From Marinovum algicola (lineage in GTDB: Bacteria; Pseudomonadota; Alphaproteobacteria; Rhodobacterales; Rhodobacteraceae): 47,569 bases of DNA. The DNA is taken from the NCBI RefSeq assembly GCF_900109145.1, contig NZ_FNYY01000031.1:1-47569 (forward strand), given 5' to 3'. The position numbers and the translations under genes were made by a program. Numbering within the stretch: position 1 is the stretch's first letter; every line of letters starts with the position of its first letter. Below are positions 44,481-47,569 of this stretch, in pieces. Below the pieces are notes generated by a model. The model saw nothing but the letters and a program-made list of their open reading frames with translations. It was not told the DNA's origin and did no database searches.

Positions 44481-45245
44481 TCAGCTGATTGGTTTTATGA
44501 TCTGGTAATTCTCCAGGTTTCGGCGCGTAAAGCCAATCATGTCGAGCATCGCCTGTCGCGCCTCCTCCGGCCTGCGTTGTTCGATCGCTTCGAGAACCCG
44601 CAGGTGATTGGCCAGGTTCTTGCGAAAACTTTCCATGTGCCGTTCGATCGCGGCCTTGAACAACAGCCCCAGTACCGCATCGATGGCAGTGTCGAATGCC
44701 TCGAGGATCGGGTTGCCGGTGGCAGCCAGGATCGCGAGGTGGAAATCCTTGTCTGCCTGAATGGCCGCTTCCACGTCGTCGTTTTCGGCGGCCCGCTCCA
44801 TCGCTTCATAGGCCAGCCGGATGCGGGTGATCTCGCGCCGGTCGGCGCGGACAGCGGCCAGCGCGCAGGCTGCCGGCTCGAACACCTCGCGGGCCTCGTC
44901 GATGGCCGAGGACAGCTCGACGTTGACCCCCTCCACCGGCTGCATCCAGCGCAGCACGTCGCGGCTGAGCAGGCTCCAGTCCTGCCGTGGCCGGACCCGC
45001 GTGCCGTGGCGCGTGCGCACCTCGAGCAGACCCAGCGCCGTCAGCGTCTTGATCGCCTCCCGCAACGTGGTTCGGCTGACCGACAGCTCTTCGATCAACT
45101 CTTTCTCGACCGGAAGCGTTTCGCCGACGGCGTAGTCGCCGGTCACGACGCGCCGGCCGAGAAGCTCCAGCACCTCCGAGACCTTGGCCGGCCGGCCTCC
45201 GGCCGCACGCATGGCGCTCTGAGCGGTGATGTTCGGTTTTTCCAT
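44481..45245 (-). CDS. GntR family regulator, FadR/FCD subfamily
   Basis: A 254-residue repressor-type regulator. Residues 20-90 form the winged helix (GETLPVEKELIEELSVSRTTLREAIKTL, in parts), and the C-terminal FCD domain from about residue 95 is all-helical with metal/carboxylate ligands such as Asp and His in DKDFHLAILAATGN. FCD regulators usually sense organic acids. GGAGGTG lies before ATG 45245, which fixes the start; the longer open frame upstream runs through the promoter. As first gene of the operon it probably controls itself and the tct-cupin-SDR-ADH genes. Confidence 0.93.
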   Translation of the reverse strand: MEKPNITAQSAMRAAGGRPAKVSEVLELLGRRVVTGDYAVGETLPVEKELIEELSVSRTTLREAIKTLTALGLLEVRTRHGTRVRPRQDWSLLSRDVLRWMQPVEGVNVELSSAIDEAREVFEPAACALAAVRADRREITRIRLAYEAMERAAENDDVEAAIQADKDFHLAILAATGNPILEAFDTAIDAVLGLLFKAAIERHMESFRKNLANHLRVLEAIEQRRPEEARQAMLDMIGFTRRNLENYQIIKPIS

Positions 45246-45300
45246 TTTCACCTCCCTCTTCAACTCGCCCCGGCGAAGGGGCCGCCATGCTTCTTGGTGA

Positions 45301-45340
45301 TTGGTATGACGAATCGCCAGCGCAGTCAATGGTACGATTA
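45301..45340 (-). promoter_or_regulatory. Promoter and operator-like sites of the gntR-tct operon
   Basis: On the minus strand TTGACT (45324-45329) and TACCAA (45301-45306) are spaced by 17 nt, a reasonable -35/-10 pair. TGGTATGACGA (45302-45312) matches the FadR-subfamily operator consensus TNGTNNNACNA exactly and overlaps the -10. TGGTACGATTA (45330-45340) matches with one change and touches the -35. A further pair, ATGGT...ACCAT, lies at 45341-45363. Confidence 0.55.
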
Positions 45341-45365
45341 ATGGTTTTCATTTATCACACCATAT

Positions 45366-45766
45366 ATCGAAAAACGCGGCGACGGCGGCGCCCAGACCCC
45401 GCACCCCGGCCCAGGCCAACAAGCGCCGGGCCTGTGACGCACCGCAGAGCGCCGCTCAGCAAATCAGGGAGTTCGATCAGGAAAAGGGCCTGACCAACGG
45501 CAGGGCAGCCGAGGCAGAGGCCATCGCCTGCGCAAGCTGCGGCGGAAACCGGGGCCCGAAAAAACAAACGACGCCGCAAGGGCCAGCCCTTCGCGATTCG
45601 CGGCGCAGCCTCCGAAGAAGGCCTTTATGAGTGCGAAGGCATGTCCAGCAGAGGCGCCCGAAAAATCCTCGGGAGCCTCTGTTCGATGTCAGCTAAGCCG
45701 GACAAAGCTGCCGTTGCGTGGGATTGGGCCGAAAGGTTCGCAATCGGACCATGCCGGACAGAAGTT
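45366..45766. other. 400-nt stretch without a credible gene
   Basis: Only short open frames of weak coding character are present. The left part is GC-rich and Arg/Pro-like in every frame. Structure is visible instead: CGCCGC...GCGGCG (about 45574-45606) enclosing AAGGG-CCAG-CCCTT, and a long hairpin at 45649-45681. GC content begins to fall here towards the right end. Confidence 0.4.
45649..45681. terminator. Strong hairpin, candidate terminator of the membrane-protein gene
   Basis: A 13-bp stem with one mismatch: 45649-45661 (CAGAGGCGCCCGA) pairs with 45669-45681 (TCGGGAGCCTCTG) around a seven-base loop. It lies 85 nt past the stop at 45767 on the minus strand. There is no T-run, so it may act as an mRNA-stabilising or Rho-assisted end rather than a classic terminator. 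Confidence 0.45.
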
Positions 45767-46411
45767 TCAGGCCACGTAGAAGAACAATGGCACCGGGGCA
45801 ACGGCACAGATGACGACCGCCAGAAAAGGCCAAAAGGAATATAGCCGCGAGGCACCCGCGATGAACGCCAGTCCACCTCCGCCGCCGAGGAGCGAGTTTC
45901 CCGGTGTGTTGAGCGCTATGGCGAGCAGCAAGTGCCTGTTGCCAATCAGTCTTCGACCGAGGTTCGACGGAATGATCCCGGAGAGCGCTTCCATTCGGTC
46001 AACCGGGGCGGCGGCGTCATATTCGGCGACGAAGTCCGCGGCCCTGGTCAGTCTAAGCCAGTTCAGCAGACCTGCGAGGATCGTTGCGGGTATCAACCGC
46101 GCGACAGCGAATGACAGGACCAGCGCGCTGACCATCCCAAGGTAAACAAGCGGTGCAACTTGCCCACCAAACAACAAGAGCATTGCGAATCCGATTTCCG
46201 CGCCCGGAACAAAGGGGATAGCAGCGAGAAGGATGAATGCCACGAATGCCGTCATCACAATCCGATGGATCAATGGCTCATTCATCGGGCGCATGTCTGG
46301 AACGGTCAGGTCCTTCAACAGGTCACCCAGATACCAGCCCCCCAGCAAAAGCAGGCCGTAAAATGCAATTGCTCTTCGCCTTGCCCAAAAACCTTTCAAA
46401 ACCGCCCGCAC
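45767..46411 (-). CDS. Uncharacterised multipass membrane protein
   Basis: A 214-residue protein I cannot name. It has about five to six hydrophobic helices: IAFYGLLLLGGWYLGDLL, then MTAFVAFILLAAIPFV, FAMLLLFGGQVAPLVYLGMV, and near the end LLLAIALNTPGNSLLGGGGG and FLAVVICAVAPVPLFFYV. The Gly-rich PGNSLLGGGGG turn and the Pro-containing third region loosely recall DedA/VTT-type membrane folds, but this is not firm. The start is GTG 46411, overlapping the upstream gene by 16 nt; no strong Shine-Dalgarno is seen. Codon use is less GC-biased than in the rest of the window, consistent with transfer. Confidence 0.6.
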   Translation of the reverse strand: MRAVLKGFWARRRAIAFYGLLLLGGWYLGDLLKDLTVPDMRPMNEPLIHRIVMTAFVAFILLAAIPFVPGAEIGFAMLLLFGGQVAPLVYLGMVSALVLSFAVARLIPATILAGLLNWLRLTRAADFVAEYDAAAPVDRMEALSGIIPSNLGRRLIGNRHLLLAIALNTPGNSLLGGGGGLAFIAGASRLYSFWPFLAVVICAVAPVPLFFYVA

Positions 46412-46884
46412 AACGGATTGCCGTCCGGGTCCATCAACTGCATATCCTGAAGGATGTCCGCAGGCGAAGCCGTCTCGAACGCTGACGCAGATTCTCCGAT
46501 GAAGACGATCTCGCGTCGGGACGTCCAGTACCATCGACGACGCTCCCAGGTGATCGAAACGCGGATTGACCCGTCTCCCTTTACCAGCCCATCGTAGTCG
46601 AAACGGCCACGGCTTTCGCTTTCAAGCATACCGGTGAAGCGAACGCCCTCGGCGGTCTCTTCCGTGTGGTAGGGTCCCGGAACGAAACCGCAACGCGTAC
46701 AGATATCGGACCAGAATTGGCCGTCGTTGAAAAACAAGCTGTCTTCCATGTCGGGATTTTCAATCGGCCCGATCATGCCTGAAAAGGAACGGCCATCAAG
46801 GACGCCCTCGGCGTTCGCACCGCCTGGCCCGGTGAACGTGACGAATAGCGTTGCGGCTAATGAGATGACAATTCGTCTGAACAA
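46396..46884 (-). CDS. Uncharacterised exported protein
   Basis: A 162-residue protein with a classic signal peptide (FRRIVISLAATLFVTFTGPG, cleavage after ANA) and no recognised domain. The mature part is small, rich in aromatic and Gly residues, with a CTRCGF pair (CxxC) and a late single Cys before the end (PLCGRF). I choose TTG 46884 because AGGAG sits eight bases upstream; GTG 46893 is the alternative. Its 3' end overlaps the start of the membrane-protein gene, so the two form a pair. A periplasmic protein working with the membrane protein is an inference from this overlap. Base composition differs from the core genes. Confidence 0.6.
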   Translation of the reverse strand: MFRRIVISLAATLFVTFTGPGGANAEGVLDGRSFSGMIGPIENPDMEDSLFFNDGQFWSDICTRCGFVPGPYHTEETAEGVRFTGMLESESRGRFDYDGLVKGDGSIRVSITWERRRWYWTSRREIVFIGESASAFETASPADILQDMQLMDPDGNPLCGRF

Positions 46885-47037
46885 TTCCCTCACTCCTGCA
46901 GCCTGCAAGCTAAACAGCAAACCTTGTGTGCGCAACAAATGTAACGATTTGGTCGCCGAGGCAGGTCTGCCTCGGGCTCGAAGCGGAGAGTGCACCTTGG
47001 GCCCAAGTCTCGCTCACCTGCACCACGAAGCGCAAAA

Positions 47038-47058
47038 AAGGCGCCGCAAGGGCGCCTT
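47038..47058 (-). terminator. Intrinsic terminator without an adjacent intact gene
   Basis: AAGGCGCC-GCAAG-GGCGCCTT is a perfect 8-bp stem with a five-base loop. On the minus strand it is followed by six T. It would end transcripts coming from the right, but what lies there now is an insertion sequence. Confidence 0.75.
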
Positions 47059-47243
47059 GTTGTCGAGAGTCACCGATTTTGTCCTTTTGGCTTCGGATAA
47101 GCCATTGAAAACTATCAGGACGATTTTGAACTTAAAACTGAAATGACCTTTATCGTCAGGGAATCTGTCCCGCGCGAACCCTGCCAGACTTCCTCAAAAG
47201 CAAGAGGTGGGCATTGGCGTCCGCTACGACCGGCGGTATCTTA
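47059..47243. other. AT-richer gap next to the IS, possible gene remnant
   Basis: This 185-nt stretch is clearly poorer in GC than the core genes. On the minus strand, directly at the IS border, a frame reads KIPPVVADANAHLLLLRKSG and continues to a stop at 47156. It could be the C-terminus of a gene cut by the IS, with the terminator at 47038 as its original end. No family is recognised, so this remains a guess. Confidence 0.25.
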
Positions 47244-47569
47244 GGGTCAGGACTCATAGCCAGTAAATGACGAGTGCGGCGAGAGCGATGGCTGACAGGA
47301 AGACCTTCGGGCACCGGTCGTATCGGGTCGCCACACGCCGCCAATCCTTCAGCCTGCCGAACATGATTTCGATCCGATTGCGGCGTCTGTAGCGGCGCTT
47401 GTCGTACTTGACGGTTTTCTTGCGCTGCTTGCGACCGGGGATGCAGGCGCGTATCCCTTTGTCTTTCAACGCTTCTCGGAACCAGTCGGCGTCATACCCT
47501 CGATCTCCGAGCAGCCATTCCACCTTTGGCAAACTGCTCACCAAGGCGCGGGCACCGATATAGTCGCTG
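47244..47569 (-). mobile_element. Insertion sequence, IS5 family (IS427-like), partial
   Basis: The left end appears to be GGGTCAGGACTC (47244-47255), preceded by TTA (47241-47243), which suits the TNA target of the IS427 group. The transposase stop lies ten bases inside this end. The element runs beyond the window edge, so its other terminal repeat and target duplication cannot be checked. Confidence 0.7.
47254..47569 (-). CDS. IS5-family transposase, C-terminal part
   Basis: The frame is open to the window edge, and at least 104 codons are visible. Recognisable blocks are SDYIGARAL, LLGDRGYDADWFR (with the second catalytic Asp of the DDE triad) and NRIEIMFGRLKDWRRVATRYD, which carries the YREK-like region and the catalytic Glu, then the hydrophobic tail ALAALVIYWL. 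This matches the second reading frame of IS427-group elements, in which the first frame shifts into the second during translation. The visible part contains no stop or frameshift. Confidence 0.9.
   Translation of the reverse strand, partial: SDYIGARALVSSLPKVEWLLGDRGYDADWFREALKDKGIRACIPGRKQRKKTVKYDKRRYRRRNRIEIMFGRLKDWRRVATRYDRCPKVFLSAIALAALVIYWL

Noticed and set aside
45355-45579. A small minus-strand open frame of 74 codons
   Set aside because: It overlaps the gntR promoter region, has no ribosome-binding site I can see, and has Arg/Gly/Ala-rich composition. Possible but not supportable.
1-47569. CRISPR array, prophage or toxin-antitoxin system
   Set aside because: No regularly spaced direct repeats, cas, phage structural or small toxin-antitoxin gene pairs are visible on either strand.

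Overview
The window is a high-GC, densely packed stretch of a Rhodobacterales (Rhodobacteraceae/Roseobacter-type) alphaproteobacterial chromosome. This rests on a RpoH-II type sigma factor, a petABC bc1 operon whose Rieske leader is near-identical in style to that of Rhodobacter, an lpoA/rsmI/yraN/gshB neighbourhood, a membrane-anchored MoeB-like protein, egtB-egtD, and TctABC and FrcAC type transporters. Most of it looks like conserved chromosome. The right end, from about 45.3 kb, is an accessory patch of visibly lower GC that runs into an insertion sequence cut by the window edge.

Layout. 1-1022: the end of a FrcC-like sugar permease and its FrcA-like ATPase. 1204-5358 (+): msrB-msrA, selO, a Gre-like factor and a TraB/GumN lipoprotein-like protein, a redox and protein-repair flavoured block. 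5369-11854 (-): rpoH2-chaN-like, coaBC, and dut-moeB-like-M3 peptidase, with tight overlaps. 12053-14519 (+): a GST with an extra zinc-finger-like tail, and the competence helicase comM behind a large RNA hairpin. 14485-17693 (-): rsmI, yraN, gshB and an esterase, divergent from lpoA-like and glnD (17777-21731, +). 21883-22998 (-): aroC. 23094-26411 (+): a TPP riboswitch and thiBPQ. 26506-29288 (-): petABC with an intrinsic terminator. 29570-32935 (-): gst-paiB-mtaB-dapF. 33043-33118: tRNA-Lys(UUU) with a good promoter, then an MscS channel (+). 34924-37136 (-): egtB-egtD for ergothioneine. 37358-39115: a DJ-1/PfpI protein divergent from a LysR regulator. 39128-45245 (-): one seven-gene operon of a FadR-type GntR regulator, tctC-tctB-tctA, a DAD-like cupin, an SDR and a zinc alcohol dehydrogenase. 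45767-46884 (-): two uncharacterised envelope proteins. 47244-end: an IS5-family (IS427-like) element.

How the genes work together. Several loci serve thiol/oxidant defence: methionine sulfoxide repair (msrBA), AMPylation by SelO, glutathione synthesis (gshB) and use (two GSTs), ergothioneine (egtBD), the stress sigma factor RpoH-II and a DJ-1 protein. The GntR-Tct-dehydrogenase operon is the best candidate for an undescribed pathway: it combines uptake of a carboxylate with two oxidoreductases and a cupin, and its promoter carries operator-like sites matching the FadR-family consensus. Intergenic regions at three places carry paired, inverted 24-nt palindromic elements resembling REP/BIME sequences.

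All calls are from reading the sequence alone. No database search was run, so homology statements rest on recognised motifs.
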